DNA of 64,000 nucleotides from Bacteroidaceae bacterium (GTDB taxonomy: Bacteria; Bacteroidota; Bacteroidia; Bacteroidales; Bacteroidaceae). This document shows positions 16,978-27,795 of this stretch, piece after piece. The position numbers and the translations under genes were made by a program. Location of the stretch: assembly GCA_017619335.1 (NCBI GenBank), contig JAFZSP010000062.1, positions 18,836-82,835 of the forward strand, written 5' to 3'. Within the stretch, counting starts at the first letter, position 1. Every line of letters starts with the position of its first letter. Under the pieces are notes generated by a model. It was not told the origin of the DNA, did no database searches, and saw only the letters and a program-made list of their open reading frames with translations.

Positions 16978-17943
16978 TTAAAGGGGAGTGGTGAAGGGTT
17001 TTGCGTGAATGCATTGGAGATTCTTCTGGAGCTGGGCGGTGCTGCTGGCCCCCACAAGCACGCTGGTGACACCCTTCTGATGGAGAATCCATGCGAGAGC
17101 CATCTCTGCCAACGTCTCGCCTCGAGTGGCGGCAGTGGCGTTGTAGGAGCGGATTTTCTCTACCAGCTCAGGTGTGAGGTTCTCCGGTTTGAGGAACTTG
17201 CCGCGTGCCATACGACTGTCGGCAGGCACACCTTGGAGGTAACGGTCTGTGAGCAAGCCCTGTGCCAGGGGCGAGAAAGAGATAAATCCTATGCCGTGGG
17301 TGGCGCAGTAGTCAAGGATGCCCTGCTCCTGGGGCTCGCGGTCCAACAGGTTAAGGCGGCCCTGATAAATCAGCAGTGGTACGTCACGTGCGCGCAGATA
17401 TTCATCGGCCACTTGCAGGGCTTGCAGCGGCCATCGTGAGATGCCCACATAGAGCGCTTTGCCAGCCCTGACGATATCCACAAGTGCCTGCAGCGTCTCA
17501 TCCAGTGGCGTCTCGGGGTCATAACGGTGGCTGTAGAAGAGGTCCACGTAGTCCAGATGCATACGCTTCAGGCTCTGGTCCAGACTGGCCATCAGGTACT
17601 TGCGGGAACCCCAGTTTCCATAAGGCCCTGGCCACATATCATAGCCTGCCTTGGTGGAGATGAAGAGCTCGTCGCGCAAAGGGCGGAAGGTGTCGTCCAT
17701 GAGTCGTCCCATGGTCTCCTCGGCGCTGCCATAGACAGGGCCGTAGTTGTTGGCAAGATCAAAGTGCGTGATACCATGGTCGAAGGCATAACGGGTGATT
17801 TCCCGGCTGCGCTCGTAGGGATCCACGCTGCCGAAGTTGTGCCAGAAGCCGAGGCTGACTTTGGGTAACAACACGCCACTGCGTCCACAGCGATTGAACT
17901 GCATGACCTCTGTGGAATAGCGGTCGGGAGAGGGAGTGTACAT
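16978..17943 (-). CDS. Aldo/keto reductase, YghZ-like
   Basis: A 321-residue NADPH-dependent aldo/keto reductase. The TIM-barrel motifs include HFDLANNYGPVYGSAEE with the catalytic Tyr, STKAGYDMWPGPYG with the catalytic Lys, and the C-terminal cofactor site GVTSVLVGASSTAQLQKNL. The WPGPYGNWGSRKYL segment is typical of the YghZ group, whose members reduce L-glyceraldehyde 3-phosphate or methylglyoxal. The stop lies 11 bases from prmC, and the start is separated by only a few bases from the upstream secreted-protein gene, so it probably belongs to the gpmI transcript. Confidence 0.88.
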   Translation of the reverse strand: MYTPSPDRYSTEVMQFNRCGRSGVLLPKVSLGFWHNFGSVDPYERSREITRYAFDHGITHFDLANNYGPVYGSAEETMGRLMDDTFRPLRDELFISTKAGYDMWPGPYGNWGSRKYLMASLDQSLKRMHLDYVDLFYSHRYDPETPLDETLQALVDIVRAGKALYVGISRWPLQALQVADEYLRARDVPLLIYQGRLNLLDREPQEQGILDYCATHGIGFISFSPLAQGLLTDRYLQGVPADSRMARGKFLKPENLTPELVEKIRSYNATAATRGETLAEMALAWILHQKGVTSVLVGASSTAQLQKNLQCIHAKPFTTPL

Positions 17944-17946
17944 GAA

Positions 17947-18525
17947 CTATTTGGTTCTGGTGAGGGTGAACTTCATTTCTTTATCAAAGACACCTGAAAG
18001 TTTCTTGCCATCGGCAGAGAGATACATCGTATCTTTCTCTTCGTCATCGCTCATAATCACCATGTTACCCTTTACCTCGTATGTGCCTTTCTGAGAGGAA
18101 GGAGCCACAGCGAGAGCCGCCTTCATGGCCTTACGCTTAATCCAACTGACGCCCGCAGCTTTCAAGGCATCATCACTGATAGACATATCGGCTTTAAAGA
18201 CGACTTTCTTTTCGTCTTTAAACTCTACGGTGATGGATGTCTTCATGCCTTTTTTCAGGGCGTTGATTTTCTGCACTGCGTCTTTGACTTCTTTGTCAAT
18301 CTTTGCCTTCTCCTCGGCGGTCAGTTTGCGTCCTTTCTCTTTCTCGGCTTTCTCCTCGGCGGCTATGATGGCGGAGTCCAATTTTTGGTCCAGTTCCTTC
18401 GAGAGTTCGTTGAGCTTTTCGGCCATAATATTGGGGTGGTGATAGACGCGCCCGCCAAGGTTGGTTTGTGCCTGTACGAGGAGAACAGCCAAGAGTGCGA
18501 TGGTTGTCAGAAGAGTCCTTTTCAT
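17947..18525 (-). CDS. Small secreted protein, DUF4923-like
   Basis: A 192-residue protein from the ATG at 18525 with signal peptide MKRTLLTTIALLAVLLVQAQ. After a short linker, residues of about 35-85 are a highly charged Lys/Glu/Ala helix. The C-terminal half is a small lipocalin-like beta sheet (ITVEFKDEKKVVFKADMSI, YEVKGNMVIMSDDE, YLSADGKKLSGVF). This layout resembles DUF4923-type periplasmic proteins of Bacteroidales, an assignment from memory. It lies between gpmI and the aldo/keto reductase. Confidence 0.7.
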   Translation of the reverse strand: MKRTLLTTIALLAVLLVQAQTNLGGRVYHHPNIMAEKLNELSKELDQKLDSAIIAAEEKAEKEKGRKLTAEEKAKIDKEVKDAVQKINALKKGMKTSITVEFKDEKKVVFKADMSISDDALKAAGVSWIKRKAMKAALAVAPSSQKGTYEVKGNMVIMSDDEEKDTMYLSADGKKLSGVFDKEMKFTLTRTK

Positions 18526-18552
18526 TGTTGTAAGAATGAACAAAGAATGAGA

Positions 18553-20073
18553 TCAGTCTTTGATGAGGCAGCGGCCGGTCATTGCTTCGGGCTGTGGCAG
18601 TCCCATTATGTGCAGGATGCTGGGCGCCACATCGGCCAAGATTCCGTCTTCCACGTGAGCTGCCTTATTTTCTGTCACATAGATGAAAGGCACAGGGTTA
18701 AGGCTATGGGCAGTGTTGGGGGTGCCATCGGGATTCAGGGCGTTGTCTGCATTCCCATGGTCGGCGATAATGATGACCTCGTAGTTGCCTGTGGCTTTGG
18801 CAGCTTCCACGACTTCGCGAACACACTGATCCACAGTCTTTACGGCGATTTCGATGGCTTCATAGATGCCTGTGTGTCCCACCATATCTCCATTGGCGAA
18901 GTTTACGACGATGAAGTCATACTTGTCCTCCTTGATGGCAGCGACGAGTTTGTCTTTGACCTCGAAAGCGCTCATTTCGGGCTTGAGGTCGTAGGTGGCC
19001 ACCTTGGGACTGGCCACGAGGATGCGGTCTTCGCCCTCGTAGGGAGCTTCTCGACCTCCGTTGAAGAAGAATGTCACGTGAGCATACTTCTCTGTTTCAG
19101 CGGTGTGGAGCTGTTTCAGTCCATTGCGTGAGACGTATTCTCCGAGGGTATCTTCCACGTTCTCCTTGGGGAAGAGGATGTGAACACCCTTGAAGCTGGC
19201 ATCGTAGGGCGTCATGCAGTAATATTGCAGGCCGGGGATGGTCATCATGCCCTGCTCAGGCATATCCTGCTGGGTGAGGACGATGGTGAGTTCCTTGGCG
19301 CGGTCGTTGCGGTAGTTGAAGAAAATGATGACGTCACCTTCCTTGATGGTGCCATCGACGTTGGCGTTGTTGATGGGTTTGATGAACTCGTCTGTCACGC
19401 CGTCGGCGTAGGAGAGTTCCATTGCATCCACCATATTGGGAGCCTGGAATCCTTCTCCGTGAATGAGGAGGTCATAGGCAATCTTCACACGTTCCCAACG
19501 CTTGTCACGGTCCATAGCATAGAAACGTCCGATAATGCTGGCTATGTAGGCGCCCGTCTCGTTACATTTCTTCTGTAGGTCACGGATGAATCCTACACCG
19601 GACTTGGGGTCGGTATCACGCCCGTCCATGAAGCAGTGAACATAGGTCTCGCGTACCTTATATTCTTTGGCAATGTCACAGAGCTTGAAGAGGTGCTCCA
19701 GTGAGCTGTGAACGCCTCCGTCACTGGTGAGGCCCATGAAGTGCACGGCCTTTCCTTCACGCACAGCGTACTCGAAGGCGCTCTTCACCTCGGGGTTCTT
19801 CATAATACTGTTGTCACGGCAGGCGCGGTTGATTTTCACGAGGTCCTGATAGACGATGCGTCCGCCTCCGATATTCAGGTGTCCTACTTCAGAGTTGCCC
19901 ATCTGTCCGTCGGGCAGACCCACATTCTCTCCACTGGCCAGCAACTGGCTATGGGGGTAGTTTTCATTCAGATAATCCATGTAGGGTGTGGGCGTCTGGA
20001 AGATGACGTCACCCTTTCCTTGATTGCCGATTCCCCATCCATCGAGGATCATCAGCAGAGCTTTCTTTGCCAT
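18553..20073 (-). CDS. gpmI: 2,3-bisphosphoglycerate-independent phosphoglycerate mutase
   Basis: Interconverts 3- and 2-phosphoglycerate in glycolysis using two manganese ions. The alkaline-phosphatase-fold N-terminus [12 protein letters not shown] and the catalytic-serine segment [14 protein letters not shown] are present. The C-terminal metal sites appear as [21 protein letters not shown] and the final [10 protein letters not shown]. At 506 residues it is full length. It lies 122 bases below rnhB with its own candidate -7 element, so it may begin a new transcript. Confidence 0.96.
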   Translation of the reverse strand: MAKKALLMILDGWGIGNQGKGDVIFQTPTPYMDYLNENYPHSQLLASGENVGLPDGQMGNSEVGHLNIGGGRIVYQDLVKINRACRDNSIMKNPEVKSAFEYAVREGKAVHFMGLTSDGGVHSSLEHLFKLCDIAKEYKVRETYVHCFMDGRDTDPKSGVGFIRDLQKKCNETGAYIASIIGRFYAMDRDKRWERVKIAYDLLIHGEGFQAPNMVDAMELSYADGVTDEFIKPINNANVDGTIKEGDVIIFFNYRNDRAKELTIVLTQQDMPEQGMMTIPGLQYYCMTPYDASFKGVHILFPKENVEDTLGEYVSRNGLKQLHTAETEKYAHVTFFFNGGREAPYEGEDRILVASPKVATYDLKPEMSAFEVKDKLVAAIKEDKYDFIVVNFANGDMVGHTGIYEAIEIAVKTVDQCVREVVEAAKATGNYEVIIIADHGNADNALNPDGTPNTAHSLNPVPFIYVTENKAAHVEDGILADVAPSILHIMGLPQPEAMTGRCLIKD

Positions 20074-20102
20074 ATTATTGGGTTTTTATGAGTTATTCGG
20101 CT

Positions 20103-20111
20103 GCAAAGTTA
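20103..20111 (-). promoter_or_regulatory. Candidate gpmI -7 element
   Basis: The minus strand reads TAACTTTGC, about 30 bases before the gpmI ATG. A -33 box is not evident. Confidence 0.5.
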
Positions 20112-20195
20112 TGCAAAATTTCTGAAAGGGAAGGAGAAAAAAGGAAAAAACTTTGCCAAAAGGGGCGTCAAAGACTGTTTTTCCGAGTCGGACTC

Positions 20196-20798
20196 TCAGA
20201 AGTCCAGTGTAAGTTGCTGTTCTGGCAGCAGGCGGAAGGTCATTCGATGGTACGGTGTGGTGCCGAACTGGCGAATGGCTTCACGATGTGCTTTGGAGGG
20301 ATAGCCGAAGTTGCGGTCCCAACCATACTGCGGGTATTCCTGGGCGAGTGCTTTCATGCGGTCGTCACGATAGGTCTTGGCCAGCACGGAGGCTGCCGCT
20401 ATGGAAAGGTAAGTGGCGTCACCCTTGACGATGGTGTTGGCGGGAATTTGTTTGTAAGGGCTCCAGCGGTTTCCATCGACAATGATGTGCTGTGGCCGTA
20501 CAGTGAGCTGATCCAGTGCCCTTTGCATGGCCAGGATGGAGCAGCGCAGGATATTTAGTTTGTCTATCTCCTGGGGTGAACACTCCGCCACGGCCCAGGC
20601 CAGCGCGTCCCGCTGTATGACGTCCCGCAGGGCATAGCGCTTGGCAGCACTCAACTGCTTGGAGTCATTCAACAAGTCGTTCTGGTAGTCGGCAGGTAAA
20701 ATGACCGCTGCGGCGAAGACGGGCCCGGCCAGACAGCCTCGGCCTGCTTCGTCGCAGCCTGCTTCTATCACATCAATAGTGTGAAAACTTTTCAGCAT
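20196..20798 (-). CDS. rnhB: Ribonuclease HII
   Basis: Removes ribonucleotides from DNA and degrades RNA in RNA-DNA hybrids. The signature [19 protein letters not shown] carries the first catalytic Asp-Glu pair. The second acidic site is in IIVDGNRW, and [15 protein letters not shown] provides the conserved GYxxxxH segment. At 200 residues it has normal length. It starts three bases after the pnp stop codon, so it is cotranscribed with pnp. Confidence 0.95.
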   Translation of the reverse strand: MLKSFHTIDVIEAGCDEAGRGCLAGPVFAAAVILPADYQNDLLNDSKQLSAAKRYALRDVIQRDALAWAVAECSPQEIDKLNILRCSILAMQRALDQLTVRPQHIIVDGNRWSPYKQIPANTIVKGDATYLSIAAASVLAKTYRDDRMKALAQEYPQYGWDRNFGYPSKAHREAIRQFGTTPYHRMTFRLLPEQQLTLDF

Positions 20799-20801
20799 TG
20801 T

Positions 20802-23039
20802 TTATTCCTCACGACGAGGACGGTGTTCACCGCGCTCGCCGCGTTCACCGCGCTCGGGGCGTTCGGGACGCTCACGACGCTGACGGGGCGGACGCTCCAC
20901 ATAGCCTTCGGGCTTCGGGATGAGGACACGGTGGGAGAGCTTGAACTTGCCCGTCTTGGGGTCAATTTCAAGGAGCTTCACGGTGAGCTTATCGCCTTCC
21001 TTCAGACCGGCTTCCTCGACGGTTTCGAGGCGCTTCCAGTCAATCTCAGAGATATGCAACAGGCCGTCCTTGCCCGGCATGAATTCCACGAAGCAGCCGT
21101 AGGGCATAATACTGCGGATGGTGCCTTCATAGACTTCGCCAACCTCGGGCACTGCCACAATGGCACGGATCTTGGCCATTGCTGCGGCGATGCTCTCCTG
21201 GTTGGGGCCGCTGACCTGCACCTTGCCCACACCTTCTTCTTCGTCGATGGTGATAGTGGTGCCGGTGTCTTCCTGCATACCCTGGATAATCTTTCCGCCC
21301 GGGCCAATGACAGCGCCGATGAACTCCTTCGGGATGATAATCTGCTCGATGCGGGGCACGTGGGGCTTGAGTTCGGGACGCGGTTCGGGCATGCACTCCA
21401 GAATCTTACCAAGGATGTGCTCGCGAGCCTGCTTGGCTTGCATGAGAGCCTTCTCCAGAATCTCGTAGCTGAGGCCATCGCACTTAATATCCATCTGGGT
21501 GGCGGTCAAACCGTCCTTGGTACCCGTGGTCTTGAAGTCCATGTCGCCCAGGTGGTCCTCGTCACCGAGAATATCAGAAAGGACTGCATATTTTTCCTCA
21601 CCGGGGTTCTTGATGAGACCCATGGCGATGCCGCTGACGGGTTTCTTGATGGGTACACCTGCATCCATAAGCGCTAGTGTTCCAGCACAGACGGTAGCCA
21701 TGGAGCTGGAGCCGTTGCTCTCGAGGATGTCGCTAACGACGCGGACGGTGTAGGGATAATCTGCGGGAATCTGACCCTTCAGGGCGCGCCAAGCGAGGTG
21801 GCCGTGACCAATCTCGCGACGGCCTACGCCGCGCTGAGCCTTGGCCTCACCCGTGGAGAAGGGCGGGAAATTATAGTGCAAGAGGAAGCGCATATAGCTG
21901 TGGTCCAGCACGTCATCCACCAACTTCTCATCGAGCTTGGTGCCGAGGGTGACGGTGCTGAGAGACTGCGTTTCACCACGGGTGAAGATGCTGCTGCCGT
22001 GAGGGCCTGGCAGAGGGCTGACTTCGCACCAGATGGGGCGGATATCGGTGGTGCCACGACCATCAAGACGGATGCCTTCGTCGAGGATGCAACGGCGCAT
22101 GGCGTCGCGCTCCACATCGTGATAATAACGATCGACGAGGGCGTTCTTCTCTTCGAGTTCGGCTGCATCCATATCGGCGTGAGCCTCGGCGTAACGGACC
22201 TTGAAGTCCTCGCGAACCTTCTCAAAGGCTTCCTCACGGGCGTGCTTCTCCAGTGCCTGCTTGGTGATGTCGTAGGCGGGCTGGTAGCACTCCTTGTTCA
22301 CTTGCTCGCGCAGTTCCTCGTCGTTGACCTCGTGGCAGTATTCGCGCTTGACGTCCTTGCCGAGTTCCTTGGCGAGTTCCTTCTGCAGGCGGCACATGGG
22401 TTTGATGGCTTCGTGTGCGACTTTCAGGGCCTGGAGCAGGTCTTGCTCGGAGACTTCCTTCATCTCGCCTTCCACCATCATAATGTTCTCTTCGGTAGCG
22501 CCGACCATGATGTCCATATCGGCTTCCTTCATCTGCTCAAAAGTCGGGTCAACGATGTACTCGCCGTTGAGGCGGATAACGCGGACTTCAGAGATGGGTC
22601 CCTCAAAGGGGATGTCTGAACAGCTGAGTGCTGCGCTGGCAGCGAAGCCAGCCAATGCATCGGGCATATCCACGCCGTCGGCACTGTAGAGGTTCACATT
22701 CACATACACCTCAGCATGGTAGTTGCTGGGAAAGAGAGGACGGAGGGCACGATCGACAAGGCGACAAGTGAGGATTTCGTCATCATTAGCCTTACCTTCG
22801 CGCTTCGTGAAGCCGCCAGGGAAACGTCCGGCAGCCGAATATTTCTCGCGATATTCAACTTGAAGGGGCATGAAATCTGTTCCGGGAACGGCATCCTTTG
22901 CGGCACAAACGGTGGCAAGGAGCATCGTGTTTCCCATGCGGAGCATGACGGCTCCGTCAGCTTGCTTGGCAAGCTTGCCAGTCTCGATGGAAATCTCACG
23001 GCCATCGGGCAGCTGGACTGTCTTGGTGATTACGTTCAT
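20802..23039 (-). CDS. pnp: Polyribonucleotide nucleotidyltransferase (PNPase)
   Basis: A phosphorolytic 3'-5' exoribonuclease of the RNA degradation machinery. Two RNase-PH domains (about 10-140 and 310-545, the second with [10 protein letters not shown] and [12 protein letters not shown]) flank an all-helical segment. A KH domain ([18 protein letters not shown]) and an S1 domain ([29 protein letters not shown]) follow. The last 30 residues are a low-complexity Arg/Glu/Pro/Gly tail. At 745 residues it is full length. Confidence 0.97.
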   Translation of the reverse strand: MNVITKTVQLPDGREISIETGKLAKQADGAVMLRMGNTMLLATVCAAKDAVPGTDFMPLQVEYREKYSAAGRFPGGFTKREGKANDDEILTCRLVDRALRPLFPSNYHAEVYVNVNLYSADGVDMPDALAGFAASAALSCSDIPFEGPISEVRVIRLNGEYIVDPTFEQMKEADMDIMVGATEENIMMVEGEMKEVSEQDLLQALKVAHEAIKPMCRLQKELAKELGKDVKREYCHEVNDEELREQVNKECYQPAYDITKQALEKHAREEAFEKVREDFKVRYAEAHADMDAAELEEKNALVDRYYHDVERDAMRRCILDEGIRLDGRGTTDIRPIWCEVSPLPGPHGSSIFTRGETQSLSTVTLGTKLDEKLVDDVLDHSYMRFLLHYNFPPFSTGEAKAQRGVGRREIGHGHLAWRALKGQIPADYPYTVRVVSDILESNGSSSMATVCAGTLALMDAGVPIKKPVSGIAMGLIKNPGEEKYAVLSDILGDEDHLGDMDFKTTGTKDGLTATQMDIKCDGLSYEILEKALMQAKQAREHILGKILECMPEPRPELKPHVPRIEQIIIPKEFIGAVIGPGGKIIQGMQEDTGTTITIDEEEGVGKVQVSGPNQESIAAAMAKIRAIVAVPEVGEVYEGTIRSIMPYGCFVEFMPGKDGLLHISEIDWKRLETVEEAGLKEGDKLTVKLLEIDPKTGKFKLSHRVLIPKPEGYVERPPRQRRERPERPERGERGERGEHRPRREE

Positions 23040-23044
23040 CTTTT

Positions 23045-23092
23045 CGATTTACAATTTAACGATTTACAATTTACGATTTTCGATCTTCGATT
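23045..23092 (+). repeat. Heptad-periodic array (CGATTTA/CAATTTA)
   Basis: AT recurs at 23047, 23054, 23062, 23069, 23076, 23083 and 23090, a 7-base period with one 8-base step. It lies in the pnp leader just before the start codon. Confidence 0.75.
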
Positions 23093-23159
23093 GCGTCAAA
23101 AATATTACTTTTTCGTCTTAAATAACGTCTATTTAGAGCGGATGGTCTCAAAAAACCGC

Positions 23160-23168
23160 GCAAAGGTA
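23160..23168 (-). promoter_or_regulatory. Candidate pnp -7 element
   Basis: The minus strand reads TACCTTTGC, giving a leader of about 115 nt. The upstream heptad array 23177-23208 occupies the -33 region. Confidence 0.6.
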
Positions 23169-23176
23169 CGACTTTT

Positions 23177-23208
23177 AGTTTAAAGTTTAAAGTTTAAAGT
23201 TCAAAGTT
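23177..23208 (+). repeat. Heptad-periodic array (AGTTTAA)
   Basis: AGTT recurs at 23177, 23184, 23191, 23198 and 23205, an exact 7-base period. It overlaps the probable -33 region of the pnp promoter. Confidence 0.85.
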
Positions 23209-23271
23209 TTTGTTGCAAAGGGCGGAAAAGCCTCATTTTTATGCTTTTTTAACCCAAAAGGCCCTCATGAT

Positions 23272-24018
23272 TTATGCTTCAGGGACTGCTGCATACTCCG
23301 TAATGAGTTTATCAGGCAGATGTACCCACGACCAAGTGAAGGTGGAAATTTTCACGTCTGACACCGCTTCCATCGCCTCCACAGCCCCCAGCATCGTTGT
23401 GCCTGTTGTCATCACGTCATCTATAATCATCACATGCTTGCCTGTCAACTTCTCTTCGGCTCCTTTTCTGAGGCCGAAGACGTGTCGGGCGTTTGTCAGA
23501 CGCTGTTGAAGCGTGAAGTGTGTCTGGGACTCGCGGTTGTAGAGTCTTTTCAGCACCTTTTCATCCACAGGAATATGCAGCTTCTCGCCAATTCCCGCTG
23601 CGATTCGTTCGGCCTGATTGAAGCCGCGGTGCCATTGTCTGCGCCGGGTTAAAGGAATGGGAATCAGCACATCTATACCGTCAAAGAGCCCGCTGTCTTC
23701 CAGTTCCGATGCAGCCAGTCGCCCTATCCAGACGCCCAATTCAGGTTGCCCGAAGTATTTCAAGTGATGAATGATATTTGCCACCAGCCCTCCTCGTTTG
23801 AAATAGGCAAAAGCGCCCATTCGTTGCAAGGCCTGATGCTCTCGCCAGAAAATAATGCGACGGTTGGTGCTCCAGTCCCAATCGATGACACGGTTCAACT
23901 GCACCACACAGCGCGGACACAGATACCGTTCTGTCACAGCCAATCTTCGTCCGCAGCCACAACAAGTACGTGGCAGCAACAAGTCCAGCACACTATCTCT
24001 GGCCAGCTTCCAGTCCAA
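23272..24018 (-). CDS. comF: ComF-family phosphoribosyltransferase-like protein
   Basis: A 248-residue ComF protein, linked in other bacteria to DNA uptake. An N-terminal zinc finger (CCGCG...CPRC) precedes a phosphoribosyltransferase domain with the PRPP-binding loop VMIIDDVMTTGTTM near residue 195. RRQWHRGFNQAERIAAGI is the conserved ComF segment. The start is a TTG at 24018, since no in-frame ATG is upstream within the gap. The gene lies 17 bases below the GH2 gene on the same strand. A role in natural transformation is family knowledge and not shown here. Confidence 0.9.
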   Translation of the reverse strand: MDWKLARDSVLDLLLPRTCCGCGRRLAVTERYLCPRCVVQLNRVIDWDWSTNRRIIFWREHQALQRMGAFAYFKRGGLVANIIHHLKYFGQPELGVWIGRLAASELEDSGLFDGIDVLIPIPLTRRRQWHRGFNQAERIAAGIGEKLHIPVDEKVLKRLYNRESQTHFTLQQRLTNARHVFGLRKGAEEKLTGKHVMIIDDVMTTGTTMLGAVEAMEAVSDVKISTFTWSWVHLPDKLITEYAAVPEA

Positions 24019-24035
24019 TGTCTTACCTTTAGTGT

Positions 24036-27000
24036 TTACAGGCTGGTGACCTCCACCACGGGCTTCTGGCCTCGGGCGTCTTCTTGCTTATAGGAAATAG
24101 TAACAGTGCGTTGCTCACCAGGCAGCAGGTTGAAGAAGTTGTCGGAATAGAACACAGGCAGAATCTGCTCACCATCGGCTCCCTTGAGGTTCAGGCGTAC
24201 AAGGAGAGCGGCGGTGCGTCCCGTGTTCTTCACCGTGCAGCGCAGGGAATTCTCTGTTCCTTCTTCCACAGACGAGAGTTTAACTATCAGCTGTTCACTC
24301 ATCTGTTGCGTCTGCTGTTCTTTCAACTGCATGAGGTAGTCGTTCTCTGAGACGATTCCTTTCTTGTCTCGCAACTGCAGGCGAAGTAGGGTGGGTTCTC
24401 CGGAGTTCTCATATTTGAGCACAGGTGTTGTGGTGTCATCTGCGCTGTTGAACTTTGCCGTCTTTTGCCAGAGACGCTTGCCACGAAGGTCGTAGGCGGT
24501 GGCGGTGGCTGTGAGTCCTGCTTGGTCATCGGCAAAGAGGTTCACCACTTCGACGCTGTCTGTCAGCGCATTCCACTGGATATGCAAGGGCTCGCAGGCT
24601 TTCTTCACACCGAAGTAAGCAGCTGTGGGGTCAAAGTAATAGTCATAGGTCTGCCAAACCATTGAGGGCCAGCAGGCGTGACTCATCCAAATGAGGAGTC
24701 CTGCACGAGTGCGGCTGGTGGATTCAAACATAGCACGGTAACCATTGTAATTGACGAGTTGAGCGCGACGGGCAAACTCCTCGGCATTGTCAGAAGGCCC
24801 AAAGGCCTGCGCCACCAAATCGTTGAATTCCAAGGCGCGCTGTGCACCTTGCAGGGTGTAGTCGTGCTGTCCCCATTGGCGGGACTGAGGCCAGAGTGCG
24901 TCATCGGAGAAGGTGCGTTTCAGGCTCTCGATATTCATCACGGCCGGCATTCCGCGTTCTGTGTGAATCTTGCCGGACTGTTTCTCGAAATAGACCTTTG
25001 CGGGTTGTACACAATAGGGGCCGTGACCTGTCACACCATCGTCAGCAGAGCTGGAGATGAATCCCAGTCCGGGAGTGAGGGTTCTGACGTAGTCGCGCAG
25101 TCGGCGGTCAATATTCTCTGGCGGGAAACCCTCGTTTCGTCCACAGAAGATACCGATACTGGCGTGCTGACGGATGCGCCGCACATAATCCTGTGCATTG
25201 CTGAGGAACAGGACATCATCATACGGGTCTGGACCATCTGCGGGATTGGCCAGCCAGAAGTCTTGCCAAATCATGACGCCCAGGCTGTCACAAGCATCAT
25301 AAAAAGCTTCATCACCTATCATTCCGACCCAGTTCCTGATCATCGTACAATGCATATCGCGGTGATAGCCCACTGCTGTATTGTATTCGCGGGCCCTATA
25401 CATCAGGTTGTGTTCGCCAAAGCCCCAGTTGCCGCCTAACGGTACAAATCGGCGGCCATTGACATACATCAGCAGACTGTCACGCATGTGTTTGTAGGTC
25501 ATTTCGCGCAAGCCGACCTTATAAGAAAGTGTAGAGTTCAAGGTTGAGAACTTAGCGTCCGGGGTGAAGGCAAATCCTGCCTCATATCTGTACGGTTCAC
25601 CATAACCATTTGGCCACCAGAGCTGGAAGTCCTTACTGTTGAGCTGTGGATAATCATTTGGCGAGAAGGTGACTTCCTTTTCATGGTGAGCAGGCAGACT
25701 GACGGCTTGTTCAAACTGCACGTCCCCGATCCATCCGCGGAGGGTACCCTGGAACGGATGGTCGCTGTGATTGCAGACAAAGACAGAAGGCGTCACGCTT
25801 GTCTTCTCTCCCACCTCGGTTCTCACGTAGGGGTCTGAGAGTATCACAGCAGCTTCACTGGTTAGATAGACATCATTCCAGATGCCGGCGTCACGTCCTC
25901 GGACGGTGGTTATCCAATCCCAGCCGATGGTGGCATGGAACGTGGGGTTGTCGGCTCCCAAGATGCCGCCATTGAACTGCGTGGTGTTTTCGTTCTTCTC
26001 TTTCACGACACCGAAGTGTTCGTTGCAGATAATCTCCACCGCCAACACGTTCCGCCCCTGGCGCAGCAGGCCGCTGACGTCGAAGTCGCCTCGTTGGAAA
26101 GCGCCTTCGATGCGTCCTAATTTATGGCCGTTCAGGAAGATATTCGCTTTCCAGTTGATACCGTTGAAATGCAGACGTTGCAGGGGACCACGCTGCAGCA
26201 AGTCGGCAGAAACCAGGAATTCATCACGGTACCAGAAGTTGGAACGGAAGAAGGACTCAGAAATCTGGTTCACCCAGTCTGCATAATTGGGATTGGGCAC
26301 TGCACCAATATTCATATAAGAAGCCAACACTGTTCCAGGCACAGTGGCCCAGATCCAACCACGGGTGTCAAAGTCTTCGGTCGAGATGATCTCGCCCAAG
26401 GCTTGCACTTCGGAGGAACGTTGCAGTTGCCAGAGTCCTCCGCTCAATGGGAGACGGCCGTCGGCGGTGGCTTTGCTTCCAGGCTGTGGGGCATACAGTG
26501 TGCCGCCTCGTCCCCAAACCTCCAACTCCCGCAGGGCATAGTACCCCGATTCGTTGGGTTCTTCCATGATGATTTTCACGGTGCGGCCGCCGTCTTCCAC
26601 TTCGCTGTGCCAGCGCTTGGGCTCCTGATACCAGTGGGGTGTGATGCGATCAATCTCTGCTTCGCCTCCCAAATCCACGCGCAGCCATTGCTGCCCGCCA
26701 CCGTTGCTCATCCACATGCTACAGAACTGCTGGGAAGGCTGCACCCACACTTCCTGTCCCTCTTCGTTCAGGAAGTGAAGGTCATGTAACTGCCAATAAG
26801 CGGCCCCAGGCATATCCAAAAGCAGGCGGAACCATTTCTTCTTTCTGGTGCCATCGTTTTGCATTTTTATGGTTTCCTCCAGCAGCTGAGCGGGCAGGTA
26901 ATCGTTGGTCGTCTGCTTGTTGGGGTCGGAATGCAGTTTGTAACGCATGGGCTTTCCGGGCAAACCGCTGCCTTTCATCTCTCCCACCGTCTCCCATGTC

Positions 27001-27533
27001 TGTCCATCGGCTGAAACCTGGCAGGCGATGCAGTACCCCTTGGTGGCCTTCTGGTCGTCGTAGGCCACACGGGCGTCCAGACGCAGCGCCGTGATTTCTC
27101 CGAGGCAGACACCTTGATAGGCTATCCACGTGCGCTCGCCCATGAGAACATTATTAGAATAAGGGCCTCCGTCGATGGCCCACTCTGCTTCATCCTTTGG
27201 CAACTGACCTGCGGGTGTGAAGGCACGGAGCACTTGCGGCTCGCTTTCGTCACAAATACCGTCTGTCACCAGATGGGCCGTCAGGTTATAATCCACGGTT
27301 GACGAAGCCCATGCAGCACGGTGCAGCGCCAAGTTCCTCAATCCGTCTTCTCGGGCATGAGTGGTCAAAGGGCCTCGGTATTCTTTGGGTGCTCCGGGGT
27401 AAACGCCAATACCTCTGGTGAAGTGCTGCGGCGCTTGTGCGCGTATATATAACAAGGTAAAGGAAAAGCAGAGCGCAAATGCCCAGAAGCGGCGACTGCG
27501 CCCAGAAAAAATCATCAAAGTTTGTTGTTTCAT
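24036..27533 (-). CDS. Glycoside hydrolase family 2 (beta-mannosidase / exo-glucosaminidase type)
   Basis: A secreted enzyme of about 1165 residues. The ATG at 27533 gives signal peptide MKQQTLMIFSGRSRRFWAF...RAQA; the longer frame to 27653 lacks one. An N-terminal discoidin-like region (about 50-350) precedes a GH2 sugar-binding domain (LQRLHFNGINWKANIFLNGHKLG), an Ig-like domain and the TIM barrel. The probable acid/base is E801 in FCGRNEG and the nucleophile E859 in HTERGMPAV. The RNWVGMIGDEAFYDACDSLGVMIWQDF segment resembles beta-mannosidase and exo-beta-glucosaminidase subfamilies more than beta-galactosidases. It is divergent from the susC gene at 27796. Confidence 0.88.
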   Translation of the reverse strand: MKQQTLMIFSGRSRRFWAFALCFSFTLLYIRAQAPQHFTRGIGVYPGAPKEYRGPLTTHAREDGLRNLALHRAAWASSTVDYNLTAHLVTDGICDESEPQVLRAFTPAGQLPKDEAEWAIDGGPYSNNVLMGERTWIAYQGVCLGEITALRLDARVAYDDQKATKGYCIACQVSADGQTWETVGEMKGSGLPGKPMRYKLHSDPNKQTTNDYLPAQLLEETIKMQNDGTRKKKWFRLLLDMPGAAYWQLHDLHFLNEEGQEVWVQPSQQFCSMWMSNGGGQQWLRVDLGGEAEIDRITPHWYQEPKRWHSEVEDGGRTVKIIMEEPNESGYYALRELEVWGRGGTLYAPQPGSKATADGRLPLSGGLWQLQRSSEVQALGEIISTEDFDTRGWIWATVPGTVLASYMNIGAVPNPNYADWVNQISESFFRSNFWYRDEFLVSADLLQRGPLQRLHFNGINWKANIFLNGHKLGRIEGAFQRGDFDVSGLLRQGRNVLAVEIICNEHFGVVKEKNENTTQFNGGILGADNPTFHATIGWDWITTVRGRDAGIWNDVYLTSEAAVILSDPYVRTEVGEKTSVTPSVFVCNHSDHPFQGTLRGWIGDVQFEQAVSLPAHHEKEVTFSPNDYPQLNSKDFQLWWPNGYGEPYRYEAGFAFTPDAKFSTLNSTLSYKVGLREMTYKHMRDSLLMYVNGRRFVPLGGNWGFGEHNLMYRAREYNTAVGYHRDMHCTMIRNWVGMIGDEAFYDACDSLGVMIWQDFWLANPADGPDPYDDVLFLSNAQDYVRRIRQHASIGIFCGRNEGFPPENIDRRLRDYVRTLTPGLGFISSSADDGVTGHGPYCVQPAKVYFEKQSGKIHTERGMPAVMNIESLKRTFSDDALWPQSRQWGQHDYTLQGAQRALEFNDLVAQAFGPSDNAEEFARRAQLVNYNGYRAMFESTSRTRAGLLIWMSHACWPSMVWQTYDYYFDPTAAYFGVKKACEPLHIQWNALTDSVEVVNLFADDQAGLTATATAYDLRGKRLWQKTAKFNSADDTTTPVLKYENSGEPTLLRLQLRDKKGIVSENDYLMQLKEQQTQQMSEQLIVKLSSVEEGTENSLRCTVKNTGRTAALLVRLNLKGADGEQILPVFYSDNFFNLLPGEQRTVTISYKQEDARGQKPVVEVTSL

Positions 27534-27590
27534 ATTTGGGAAATGAGATTTTTGAGTTATTTTTGTGTTATAAGAGTCATTTTGCAGGGA

Positions 27591-27598
27591 CAAAAGTA
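27591..27598 (-). promoter_or_regulatory. Candidate GH2 -7 element
   Basis: The minus strand reads TACTTTTG, about 58 bases before the ATG at 27533. A TTTG at 27622-27625 (minus) is a possible -33 box with a slightly long 23-base spacer. Confidence 0.45.
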
Positions 27599-27702
27599 CA
27601 TTTTTTTCTCCTTTAATTCGCCAAAATGGGAGAAAAAGGCGTTTTATTTGCATTGTTTAACGAATTTTTCCGAAAAATTTTTCTCATTTCATAAAAACTC
27701 CT

Positions 27703-27710
27703 TAATTTTG
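27703..27710 (+). promoter_or_regulatory. Candidate -7 element for susC-susD pair 1
   Basis: TAATTTTG matches TAnnTTTG and lies 85 bases before the susC ATG at 27796. No convincing -33 box is seen. Confidence 0.4.
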
Positions 27711-27795
27711 ACCCCGAATTCATCGTTAAATGAGTAAAAACAACATCAACAACCAACTAAATTTTATTAATTCTATTAACCCAAAAAGACCAAAC